Positions 38,649 through 48,784 of a stretch of DNA of 64,000 bases are shown here, piece by piece. Source of the DNA: Hetaerina americana (Eukaryota; Arthropoda; Insecta; Odonata; Calopterygidae); the NCBI GenBank assembly GCA_022747635.1, contig JAKTNV010000738.1, positions 1 through 64,000 of the forward strand. The letters run 5' to 3'. The notes under the pieces were generated by a model. That model ran no database searches and had not been told where the DNA came from. It saw only the letters and a program-made list of their open reading frames with translations. The stretch's first letter is position 1, and each line of letters starts with the position of its first letter. Made by a program: the position numbers and the translations under genes.

Positions 38649-39378
38649 GGGGGTATTAACACTTTTCATGGAAAAATGTTTAAAAAATTAAATTTTCTAA
38701 AAATGAAATAAATGCCTTCTAAACACCTCAAACATTCACTCTAAAACAGAAGATTGTTGTTTTTCGAAATATTTTTAGAAATTTGGGCTCTTTTAGTAAC
38801 ATTAACACTTGGGCTGAAGCATCTTTTATGCTCATTTCTTGTCCTTCAAGATTAATTCTGGGTTTTATTTTGTTTATTTGATGAAAATGAACAACAATAC
38901 ACACCATGGAAACATTTTTGATTGATTTGTGTCGAGTGGGATTTTCACCTAGAACCCAAAGGCGGGGGTATTCGCACTTTTCATGGAAAAATGTGAAAAA
39001 TTAAATTTTCTAAAAATGGAATAAATAACTTCTAAACACCTCAAACATTCACTCTAAAACAGAAGATTGTTGTTTTTCGCAATATTTTTAGAAATTTGGG
39101 CTCTTTTAGTAACATTAACACTAGCGCTGAGGCATCCTTTATGCTCATTTCTTGTCTTTCAGGATTTATTCTGGGTTTTATTTTGTTTATTTGATGAAAA
39201 TGAACAACAATACACACCATGGAAACATTTATGTTTGATTTGTGTCGAGTGAGATTTTCACCTAGAACCCAAAGGGGGGGGTATTGGCACTTTTCATGGA
39301 AAAATGTGAAAAATTAAAATTTCTAAAAATGAAATAAATTCTTTCTATACACCTCAAACATTCACTCTAAAACAGAAG

Positions 39379-39524
39379 ATTGTTGTTTTTCGCAATATTT
39401 TTAGAAATTTGGGCTCTTTTAGTAACATTAACACTAGCGCTGAAGCATCTTTTATGCTCATTTCTTGTCTTTCAGGATTTATTCTGGGTTTTATTTTGTT
39501 TATTTGATGAAAATGAACAACAAT
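39379..39524. repeat. 9-bp inverted repeat within the monomer (example)
   Basis: ATTGTTGTT at 39379-39387 is the reverse complement of AACAACAAT at 39516-39524. Both arms are well conserved through the array, although some monomers lose one arm, for example those starting GATTTTTG. The arms are 128 bases apart and interleave with the 14-bp inverted repeat, so the two stems could not both form as simple nested hairpins. Chance similarity of short low-complexity words is possible. Confidence 0.5.
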
Positions 39525-39561
39525 ACACACCATGGAAACATTTTTGTTTGATTTGTGTCGA
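39476..39561 (+). other. Exon-like segment of the monomer (example, weak)
   Basis: Most monomers have TTATTGTCTTTCAG or TTTCTTGTCTTTCAG, similar to an animal or plant 3' splice site, with ATTAAC upstream as a possible branch site. About 86 bases later comes GAGTGAGAT, a weak 5' splice-site look-alike, and each monomer has AATAAA near its end. If transcribed, the array could offer many cryptic processing sites. This rests on short degenerate motifs only. Confidence 0.2.
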
Positions 39562-39586
39562 GTGAGATTTTCACCTAGTACCCAAA

Positions 39587-39596
39587 GGGGGGGGGG
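39587..39596 (+). repeat. Poly-G tract of the monomer (example)
   Basis: Almost every monomer has a G homopolymer directly after AACCCAAA. Here it is ten bases. By eye it ranges from two (33975-33976) to about twelve (52756-52767), with interruptions by T, C or A in some copies (GGTGGGG, GGCGGGG, GGAGGGG). It is the most length-variable site in the unit and accounts for much of the 310-316 bp spread. One run per monomer is not enough for an intramolecular G-quadruplex. It is a likely slippage site in replication and also a likely error site in sequencing. Confidence 0.9.
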
Positions 39597-39613
39597 TATT
39601 GGCACTTTTCATG

Positions 39614-39653
39614 GAAAAATGTGAAAAATTAAAATTTCTAAAAATGAAATAAA
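39614..39653 (+). other. Phased A-tracts, candidate curved DNA (example)
   Basis: Runs of A or T (GGAAAAATG, TGAAAAATT, AAAATTTC, CTAAAAATG) follow one another at roughly 8-10 base intervals, and the following monomer start adds TTTTT and ATTTTT tracts. A-tracts spaced near the helical repeat are known to bend DNA, and curvature is common in satellite monomers. The spacing is read from the sequence; the bend is inferred. Confidence 0.45.
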
Positions 39654-39725
39654 TGCCTTGTATACACCTCAAACATTCACTCTTAAACAGAAGATTGTTT
39701 TTTTTCGCAATATTTTTAGAAATTT
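39632..39725. repeat. 14-bp inverted repeat spanning the monomer boundary (example)
   Basis: AAATTTCTAAAAAT at 39632-39645 is the exact reverse complement of ATTTTTAGAAATTT at 39712-39725 in the next monomer, giving a possible 14-bp stem with a 66-base loop. The same 5' arm at 39397-39410 could also pair within its own monomer across 221 bases. Monomers carrying AAATTTTCTAAAAAT keep the match except for one extra T. The geometry recurs in nearly every monomer. Whether a hairpin or cruciform forms is inference: the arms are A/T-rich and the loop is long. Confidence 0.7.
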
Positions 39726-40005
39726 GGGCTCTTTAAGTAACATTAACACTAGCGCTGAAGCATCATTTATGCTAATTTCTTGTCTTTCAGGATTAATTCT
39801 GGGTTTTATTTTGTTTATTTGATGAAAATAAACAGCAATACACACCATTAAAACATTTTTGTTTGATTTGTGTCGAGTGAGATTTTCACCTAGAACCCAA
39901 AGGGGGGTATTAACACTTTTCATGGAAAAATGTAAAAAATTGAATTTTCTAAAAATGAAATAAATGCCTTCTAAACACCTCAAACATTCACTCTAAAACA
40001 GAAGA

Positions 40006-40630
40006 TTGTTGTTTTTCGATATATTTTTAGAAATTTGGGCTCTTTTAGTAACATTAACACTTGGGCTGAAGCATCTTTTATGATCTTTTATTGTCTTTTA
40101 GGATTCATTCTGGGTTTTATTTTGTTTATTTGATGAAAATGAACAACAATACACACCTTGGATACATTTTTGTTTGATTTGTGTCGAGTGAGATTTTCAC
40201 CTTGAACCCAAAGGGGGGGGTATTGGCACTTTTCATGGAAAAATGTGAAAAATTAAAATTTCTAAAAATGAAATAAATGCCTTCTATACACCTCAAACAT
40301 TCACTCTAAAACAGAAGATTGTTGTTTTTCGATATATTTTTAGAAATTTGGGCTCTTTTAGTAACATTAACACTTGGGCTGAAGCATCTTTTATGATCTT
40401 TTATTGTCTTTTAGGATTCATTCTGGGTTTTATTTTGTTTATTTGATGAAAATGAACAACAATACACACCTTGGATACATTTTTGTTTGATTTGTGTCGA
40501 GTGAGATTTTCACCTTGAACCCAAAGGGGGGGGTATTGGCACTTTTCATGGAAAAATGTGAAAAATTAAAATTTCTAAAAATGAAAAAAAGCCTTCTATA
40601 CACCTCAAACATTCACTCTAAAACAGAAGA
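40006..40630 (+). repeat. Two near-identical adjacent monomers (TTTTTCGATATATTT type)
   Basis: 40006 and 40319 look nearly the same: GATATATTTTTAG, CTTTTAGGATTC and CACCTTGAACCC in both. They differ at the end, where the second has GAAAAAAAGCC for GAAATAAATGCC. The pair occurs again at 41575 and 41888 (+1569 bp). In D2 only one such monomer exists (43772). Confidence 0.8.
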
Positions 40631-41464
40631 ATGTTGTTTTTCTCAATATTTTTAGAAATTTGGGCTCTTTTAGTAACATTAACACTAGCGCTGAAGCATC
40701 TTTTATGCTCATTTCTTGTCTTTCAGAATTTATTCTGGGTTTTATTTTGTTTATTTGATGAAAATGAACAACAATACACACCTTGGATACATTTTTGTTT
40801 GATTTGTGTCGACTGAGATTTTCACCTAGAACCCAAAGGCGGGGGTATTCGCACTTTTCATGGAAAAATGTGAAAAATTAAATTTTCTAAAAATGGAATA
40901 AATAACTTCTAAACACCTCATACATTCACTCTAAAACAGAAGATTGTTGTTTTTCGCAATATTTTTAGAAATTTGGGCTCTTTAAGTAACATTAACACTA
41001 ACGCTGAAGCATCTTTTATGCTCATTTCTTGTCTTTCAGGATTAATTCTGGGTTTTATTTTGTTTATTTGATGAAAATGAACAACAATACACACCATGGA
41101 AACATTTGTGTTTGATTTGTGTCAAGTGAGATTTTTACCTAGAACCCAAAGGGGGGGGGCATTGGCACTTTTCATGGAAAAATGTGAAAAATTAAATTTT
41201 CTAAAAATGAAATAAATGCCTTCTAAACACCTCAAACATTCACTCAAAAACAGAAGATTGTTGTTCTTCGCAATATTTTTAGTAATTTGGCCTCTTTTAG
41301 TAACATTAACACTAGCGCTGAAGCATCTTTTATGCTCATTTCTTGTCTTTCAGAATTTATTCTGGGTTTTATTTTGTTTATTTGATGAAAATGAACAACA
41401 ATACACACCATGGAAACATTTTTGTTTGATTTGTGCCGAGTGAGATTTTCACCTAGAACCCAGA

Positions 41465-41477
41465 GGGGGGGTGGGGT
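41465..41477 (+). repeat. Double G run (GGGGGGG T GGGG)
   Basis: The monomers at 41258 and 45024 have CCCAGAGGGGGGGTGGGG followed by TATTGGCACTGTTC, so the G run is split by one T and extended, giving 317-bp monomers. The matching run in the second is at 45231-45242. The shared change marks D1 and D2 as copies. Confidence 0.85.
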
Positions 41478-41574
41478 ATTGGCACTGTTCATGGAAAAAT
41501 GTAAAAAATTAAATTTTCTAAAAATGAAATAAATGCCTTCTAAACACCTCAAACATTCACTCTAAAACAGAAGA

Positions 41575-42833
41575 TTGTTGTTTTTCGATATATTTTTAGA
41601 AATTTGGGCTCCTTTAGTAACATTAACACTTGGGCTGAAGCATCTTTTATGATCTTTTATTGTCTTTTAGGATTCATTCTGGGTTTTATTTTGTTTATTT
41701 GATGAAAATGAACAACAATACACACCTTGGATACATTTTTGTTTGATTTGTGTCGAGTGAGATTTTCACCTTGAACCCAAAGGGGGGGGTATTGGCACTT
41801 TTCATGGAAAAATGTGAAAAATTAAAATTTCTAAAAATGAAATAAATGCCTTCTATACACCTCAAACATTCACTCTAAAACAGAAGATTGTTGTTTTTCG
41901 ATATATTTTTAGAAATTTGGGCTCTTTTAGTAACATTAACACTTGGGCTGAAGCATCTTTTATGATCTTTTATTGTCTTTTAGGATTCATTCTGGGTTTT
42001 ATTTTGTTTATTTGATGAAAATGAACAACAATACACACCTTGGATACATTTTTGTTTGATTTGTGTCGAGTGAGATTTTCACCTTGAACCCAAAGGGGGG
42101 GGTATTGGCACTTTTCATGGAAAAATGTGAAAAATTAAAATTTCTAAAAATGAAAAAAAGCCTTCTATACACCTCAAACATTCACTCTAAAACAGAAGAA
42201 TGTTGTTTTTCGCAATATTTTTAGAAATTTGGGCTCTTTTAGTAACATTAACACTAGCGCTGAAGCATCTTTTATGCTCATTTCTTGTCTTTCAGAATTT
42301 ATTCTGGGTTTTATTTTGTTTATTTGATGAAAATGAACAACAATACACACCTTGGATACATTTTTGTTTGATTTGTGTCGACTGAGATTTTCACCTAGAA
42401 CAAAGGCACAAGACAGGAAAAGGCTATTCGCACTTTTCATGGAAAAATGTGAAAAATTAAATTTTCTAAAAATGGAATAAATAACTTCTAAACACCTCAA
42501 ACATTCACTCTAAAACAGAAGATTGTTGTTTTTCGCAATATTTTTAGAAATTTGGGCTCTTTTAGTAACATTAACACTAGCGGTGAAGCATCTTTTATGC
42601 TCATTTCTTGTCTTTCAGGATTTATTCTGGGTTTTATTTTGTTTATTTCATGAAAATGAACAACAATACACACCATGGAATCATTTTTGTTTGATTTGTG
42701 TCGAGTGAGATTTTCACCTAGAACCCTAGGGGGGGTATTGGCACTTTTCATGGAAAAATGAAAAAAATTAAAATTTCTAAAAATGAAATAAATGCCTTCT
42801 ATACACCTCAAACATTCACTCTAAAACAGAAGA
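41575..42833 (+). repeat. Four-monomer insert between D1 and D2
   Basis: Monomers 41575, 41888 and 42200 repeat 40006, 40319 and 40631 at +1569 bp. Monomer 42523 is of the TTTCATGAAAATG plus AACCCTAGGGGG type otherwise seen at 45654 and 50033. Monomer 42200 is 323 bp owing to an abnormal segment at 42401-42426 (separate entry). Confidence 0.78.
42401..42426 (+). other. Abnormal segment replacing a G run
   Basis: Sister monomers read AACCCAAAGGCGGGGGTATTCGC. Here the region reads AACAAAGG, then CACAAGACAGGAAAAGG, then CTATTCGC. About ten bases are gained, CC is lost and the G run is gone. No other monomer that I noticed has CACAAGACAGG. It may be a small templated insertion at a repaired break, or an error at a homopolymer in sequencing or assembly. 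Confidence 0.75.
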
Positions 42834-45340
42834 TTGTTGTTTTTCGCAATATTTTTAGAAATTTGGGCTCTTTTAGTAACATTAACACTAGCGCTGAGGC
42901 ATCCTTTATGCTCATTTCTTGTCTTTCAGGATTTATTCTGGGTTTTATTTTGTTTATTTGATGAAAATGAACAACAATACACACCATGGAAACATTTATG
43001 TTTGATTTGTGTCGAGTGAGATTTTCACCTAGAACCCAAAGGGGGGGGTATTGGCACTTTTCATGGAAAAATGTGAAAAATTAAAATTTCTAAAAATGAA
43101 ATAAATTCTTTCTATACACCTCAAACATTCACTCTAAAACAGAAGATTGTTGTTTTTCGCAATATTTTTAGAAATTTGGGCTCTTTTAGTAACATTAACA
43201 CTAGCGCTGAAGCATCTTTTATGCTCATTTCTTGTCTTTCAGGATTTATTCTGGGTTTTATTTTGTTTATTTGATGAAAATGAACAACAATACACACCAT
43301 GGAAACATTTTTGTTTGATTTGTGTCGAGTGAGATTTTCACCTAGTACCCAAAGGGGGGGGGCATTGGCACTTTTCATGGAAAAATGTGAAAAATTAAAA
43401 TTTCTAAAAATGAAATAAATGCCTTGTATACACCTCAAACATTCACTCTTAAACAGAAGATTGTTTTTTTTCGCAATATTTTTAGAAATTTGGGCTCTTT
43501 AAGTAACATTAACACTAGCGCTGAAGCATCATTTATGCTAATTTCTTGTCTTTCAGGATTAATTCTGGGTTTTATTTTGTTTATTTGATGAAAATAAACA
43601 GCAATACACACCATTAAAACATTTTTGTTTGATTTGTGTCGAGTGAGATTTTCACCTAGAACCCAAAGGGGGGTATTAACACTTTTCATGGAAAAATGTA
43701 AAAAATTGAATTTTCTAAAAATGAAATAAATGCCTTCTAAACACCTCAAACATTCACTCTAAAACAGAAGATTGTTGTTTTTCGATATATTTTTAGAAAT
43801 TTGGGCTCTTTTAGTAACATTAACACTTGGGCTGAAGCATCTTTTATGATCTTTTATTGTCTTTTAGGATTCATTCTGGGTTTTATTTTGTTTATTTGAT
43901 GAAAATGAACAACAATACACACCTTGGATACATTTTTGTTTGATTTGTGTCGAGTGAGATTTTCACCTTGAACCCAAAGGGGGGGTATTGGCACTTTTCA
44001 TGGAAAAATGTGAAAAATTAAAATTTCTAAAAATGAAAAAAAGCCTTCTATACACCTCAAACATTCACTCTAAAACAGAAGAATGTTGTTTTTCTCAATA
44101 TTTTTAGAAATTTGGGCTCTTTTAGTAACATTAACACTAGCGCTGAAGCATCTTTTATGCTCATTTCTTGTCTTTCAGAATTTATTCTGGGTTTTATTTT
44201 GTTTATTTGATGAAAATGAACAACAATACACACCTTGGATACATTTTTGTTTGATTTGTGTCGACTGAGATTTTCACCTAGAACCCAAAGGCGGGGGTAT
44301 TCGCACTTTTCATGGAAAAATGTGAAAAATTAAATTTTCTAAAAATGGAATAAATAACTTCTAAACACCTCATACATTCACTCTAAAACAGAAGATTGTT
44401 GTTTTTCGCAATATTTTTAGAAATTTGGGCTCTTTTAGTAACATTAACACTAGCGCTGAAGCATCTTTTATGCTCATTTCTTGTCTTTCAGGATTTATTC
44501 TGGGTTTTATTTTGTTTATTTCATGAAAATGAACAACAATACACACCATGGAAACATTTTTGTTTGATTTGTGTCGAGTGAGATTTTCACCTAGTACCCA
44601 AAGGGGGGGGGTATTGGCACTTTTCATGGAAAAATGTGAAAAATTAAAATTTTTGAAATGAAATAAATTCTTTCTATACACCTCAAACATTCACTCTAAA
44701 ACAGAAGATTGTTGTTTTTCGCAATATTTTTAGAAATTTGGGCTCTTTAAGTAACATTAACACTAACGCTGAAGCATCTTTTATGCTCATTTCTTGTCTT
44801 TTAGGATTAATTCTGGGTTTTATTTTGTTTATTTGATGAAAATGAACAACAATACACACCATGGAAACATTTGTGTTTGATTTGTGTCAAGTGAGATTTT
44901 TACCTAGAACCCAAAGGGGGGGGGGCATTGGCACTTTTCATGGAAAAATGTGAAAAATTAAATTTTCTAAAAATGAAATAAATGCCTTCTAAACACCTCA
45001 AACATTCACTCAAAAACAGAAGATTGTTGTTCTTCGCAATATTTTTAGTAATTTGGGCTCTTTTAGTAACATTAACACTAGCGCTGAAGCATCTTTTATG
45101 CTCATTTCTTGTCTTTCAGAATTTATTCTGGGTTTTATTTTGTTTATTTGATGAAAATGAACAACAATACACACCATGGAAACATTTTTGTTTGATTTGT
45201 GCCGAGTGAGATTTTCACCTAGAACCCAGAGGGGGGGTGGGGTATTGGCACTGTTCATGGAAAAATGTAAAAAATTAAATTTTCTAAAAATGAAATAAAT
45301 GCCTTCTAAACACCTCAAACATTCACTCTAAAAAAGAAGA
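42834..45340 (+). repeat. Domain III block D2 (eight monomers)
   Basis: Monomers 42834, 43147, 43461, 43772, 44083, 44396, 44709 and 45024. It is a copy of D1 with one monomer fewer of the GATATATTT type and one more of the TTTCATGAAAATG type (44396, whose ending AAATTTTTGAAATG is unusual). Both blocks end with the double G-run monomer and CACTGTTCATGG. Confidence 0.85.
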
Positions 45341-48300
45341 TTGTTGTTTTTCGCAATATTTTTAGAAATTTGGGCTCTTTTAGTAACATTAACACTTGGG
45401 CTGAAGCATCTTTTATGCTCATTTCTTGTCCTTCAAGATTAATTCTGGGTTTTATTTTGTTTATTTGATGAAAATGAACAACAATACACACCATGAAAAC
45501 ATTTTTGATTGATTTGTGTCGAGTGGGATTTTCACCTAGAACCCAAAGGCGGGGGTATTCGCACTTTTCATGGAAAAATGTGAAAAATTAAATTTTCTAA
45601 AAATGGAATAAATAACTTCTAAACACCTCAAACATTCACTCTAAAACAGAAGATTGTTGTTTTTCGCAATATTTTTAGAAATTTGGGCTCTTTTAGTAAC
45701 ATAAACACTAGCGCTGAAGCATCTTTTATGCTCATTTCTTGTCTTTCAGGATTTATTCTGGGTTTTATTTTGTTTATTTCATGAAAATGAACAACAATAC
45801 ACACCATGGAAACATTTTTGTTTGATTTGTGTCGAGTGAGATTTTCACCTAGAACCCTAGGGGGGGTATTGGCACTTTCCATGGAAAAATGTAAAAAATT
45901 AAAATTTCTAAAAATGAAATAAATGCCTTCTATACACCTCAAACATTCACTCTAAAACAGAAGATTGTTGTTTTTCGCAATATTTTTAGAAATTTGGGCT
46001 CTTTTAGTAGAATTAACACTAGCGCTGAAGCATCTTTTATGCTCATTTCTTGTCTTTCAGGATTTATTCTGGGTTTTATTTTGTTTATTTGATGAAAATG
46101 AACAACAATACACACCATGGAAACATTTTTGTTTGATTTGTGTCGAGTGAGATTTTCACCTAGTACCCAAAGGGGGGGGGGTATTGGCACTTTTCATGGA
46201 AAAATGTGAAAAATTAAAATTTCTAAAAATGAAATAAATGCCTTGTATACACCTCAAACATTCACTCTAAAACAGAAGATTGTTTTTTTTCGCAATATTT
46301 TTAGAAATTTGGGCTCTTTTAGTAACTTTAACACTTTCGCTGAAGGAACTTTTATGCTCATTTCTTGTCTTTCAAGATTAATTCTGGGTTTTATTTTGTT
46401 TATTTGATGAAAATAAACAACAATACTCCCCATGGAAACATTTTTGTATGATTTGTGTCGAGTGAGATTTTCACCTAGAACCCAAAGGGGGGTATTAACA
46501 CTTTTCATGGAAAAATGTAAAAAATTAAATTTTCTAAAAATGAAATAAATGCCTTCTAAACACCTCAAACATTCACTCTAAAACAGAAGATTGTTGTTTT
46601 TCGAAATATTTTTAGAAATTTGGGCTCTTTTAGTAACATTAACACTTGGGCTGAAGCATCTTTTATGATCTTTTATTGTCTTTTAGGATTCATTCTGGGT
46701 TTTATTTTGTTTATTTGATGAAAATGAACAACAATACACACCTTGGATACATTTTTGTTTGATTTGTGTCGAGTGAGATTTTCACCTTGAACCCAAAGGG
46801 GGGGGTATTGGCACTTTTCATGGAAAAATGTGAAAAATTAAAATTTCTAAAAATGAAATAAATGCCTTCTATACACCTCAAACATTCACTCTAAAACAGA
46901 AGATTGTTGTTTTTCGCAATATTTTTAGAAATTTGGGCTCTTTTAGTAACATTAACACTTGCGCTGAAGCATCTTTTATGCTCATTTCTTTTCTTTCAGG
47001 ATTTATTCTGGGTTTTATTTTGTTTATTTGATGAAAATGAACAACAATACACACCATGGAAACATTTTTGTTTGATTTGTGTCGAGTGGGATTTTCACCT
47101 AGAACCCAAAGGGGGGGGTATTGGCACTTTTCATGGAAAAATGTGAAAAATTAAAATTTCTAAAAATGAAAAAAAGCCTTCTATACACCTCAAACATTCA
47201 CTCTAAAACAGAAGAATGTTGTTTTTCGCAATATTTTTAGAAATTTGGGCCCTTTTAGTAACATTAACACTAGCGCTGAAGCATCTTTTATGCTCATTTC
47301 TTGTCTTTCAGAATTTATTCTGGGTTTTATTTTGTTTATTTGATGAAAATGAACAACAATACACACCTTGGATACATTTTTGTTTGATTTGTGTCGACTG
47401 AGATTTTCACCTAGAACCCAAAGGGGGGGGCATTGGCACTTTTCATGGAAAAATGTGAAAAATTAAATTTTCTAAAAATGAAATAAATGCCTTCTATACA
47501 CCTCAAACATTCACTCTAAAATAGAAGATTGTTGTTTTTCGCAATATTTTTAGAAATTTGGGCTCTTTTAGTAACTTTAACACTAGCGCTGAAGCATCTT
47601 TTATGCTCATTTCTTGTCTTTCAGGATTTATTCTGGGTTTTATTTTGTTTATTTGAAGAAAATGAACTGCAATATTCACCATGGAAACATTTTTGTTTGA
47701 TTTGTGTCGAGTGAGATTTTCACCTAGAACCCAAAGGGGGGGGGTATTGGCACTTTTCATGGAAAAATGTGAAAAATTTAAATTTCTAAAAATGAAATAA
47801 ATGCCTTCTATACACCTCAAACATTCACCCATAAACAGAAGATTGTTGTTTTTCGCAATATTTTTAGAAATTTGGGCTCTTTTAGTAACTTTAACACTAG
47901 CGCTGAAGCATCTTTTATGCTCATTTCTTGTCTTTCAGGATTTATTCTGGGTTTTATTTTGTTTATTTGAAGAAAATGACCTAAAATACACACCATGGAA
48001 ACATTTTTGTTTGATTTGTGTCCAGTGAGATTTTCACCTAGAACCCAAAGGGGGGGGTATTGGCACTTTTCATGGAAAAATGTGAAAAATTAAATTTTCT
48101 AAAAATGAAATAAATGCCTTCTATACACCTCAAACATTCACTCTAAAACAGAAGATCGTTTTTTTTCGCAATATTTTTAGAAATTTGGGCTCTTTTAGTA
48201 ACATTAACACTAGCGCTGAAGCATCTTTTATGCTCATTTCTTGTCTTTCAGGATTTATTCTGGGTTTTATTTTGTTTATTTGATGAAAATGAACAACAAT

Positions 48301-48784
48301 ACACACCATGGAAACATTTTTGTTTGATTTGTGTCGAGTGAGATTTTCACCTAGAACCCAAAGGGGGGGGGGGTATTGGCACTTTTCATGGAAAAATGTG
48401 AAAAATTAAAATTTCTAAAAATGAAATAAATTCTTTCTATACACCTCAAACATTCACTCTAAAACAGAAGATTGTTGTTTTTCGCAATATTTTTAGAAAT
48501 TTGGGCTCTTTTAGTAACATTAACACTAGCGCTGAAGCATCTTTTATGCTAATTTCTTGTCTTTCAGGATTTATTCCTGGTTTTATTTTGTTTATTTGAT
48601 GAAAATGAACAACAATACACACCATGGAAACATTTTTGTTTGATTTGTGTCGAGTGAGATTTTCACCTAGTACCCAAAGGGGAGGGTATTGGCACTTTTC
48701 ATGGAAAAATGTGAAAAATTAAAATTTCTAAAAATGAAATAAATGCCTTGTATACACCTCAAACATTCACTCTAAAACAGAAGA

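Larger units (their letters stand above)
39380..39694 (+). repeat. Reference satellite monomer (315 bp) with internal map
   Basis: A typical domain III monomer used here to map internal landmarks. About 101 of its 315 bases are G or C. It contains a 14-bp inverted-repeat arm at 39397-39410, an AGCGCT palindrome at 39436-39441, TTTCAG ending at 39475, ACAACAAT near 39517-39524, an NcoI-type CCATGG at 39530-39535, GTGAGA at 39562-39567, a ten-base G run at 39587-39596, the second inverted-repeat arm at 39632-39645 and AATAAA at 39648-39653. The most variable segment across the array is the dozen bases before TGAAGCATC. The longest open frames are 61 sense codons and about 83-104 antisense codons, neither with signs of selection. 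Comparing the two halves by eye gave no evidence of an internal 156-bp dimer. Confidence 0.9.
39067..41574 (+). repeat. Domain III block D1 (eight monomers)
   Basis: Monomers 39067, 39380, 39695, 40006, 40319, 40631, 40944 and 41258. All but 40319 have partners in 42834-45340: 39067, 39380, 39695 and 40006 at +3766 to +3767 bp, 40631 at +3452 bp, and 40944 and 41258 at +3765 to +3766 bp. Shared rare variants include GCTGAGGCATCC (39067), ATTAAAACATTTTTG with AAAATAAACAGC (39695), CACTAACGCTG (40944) and CCCAGAGGGGGGGTGGGG (41258). Confidence 0.85.

Noticed and set aside
39391..39407. CENP-B box
   Set aside because: TTCGCAATATTTTTA has the TTCG and the central A of the box but lacks the CGGG half needed by the usual consensus.
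39587..39596. G-quadruplex motif
   Set aside because: Only one G run per ~312 bp; four closely spaced runs are needed for an intramolecular quadruplex. The double runs at 41465 and 45231 still have only two.
39380..39694. Monomer as a dimer of ~156-bp halves
   Set aside because: Comparing the two halves by eye gave no alignable similarity beyond short A/T words such as CATGGAAA.
47503..47832. Longest open frame in the window (109 codons, minus strand)
   Set aside because: Same antisense monomer frame extended by a few codons into the next monomer; no domain, no independent support.
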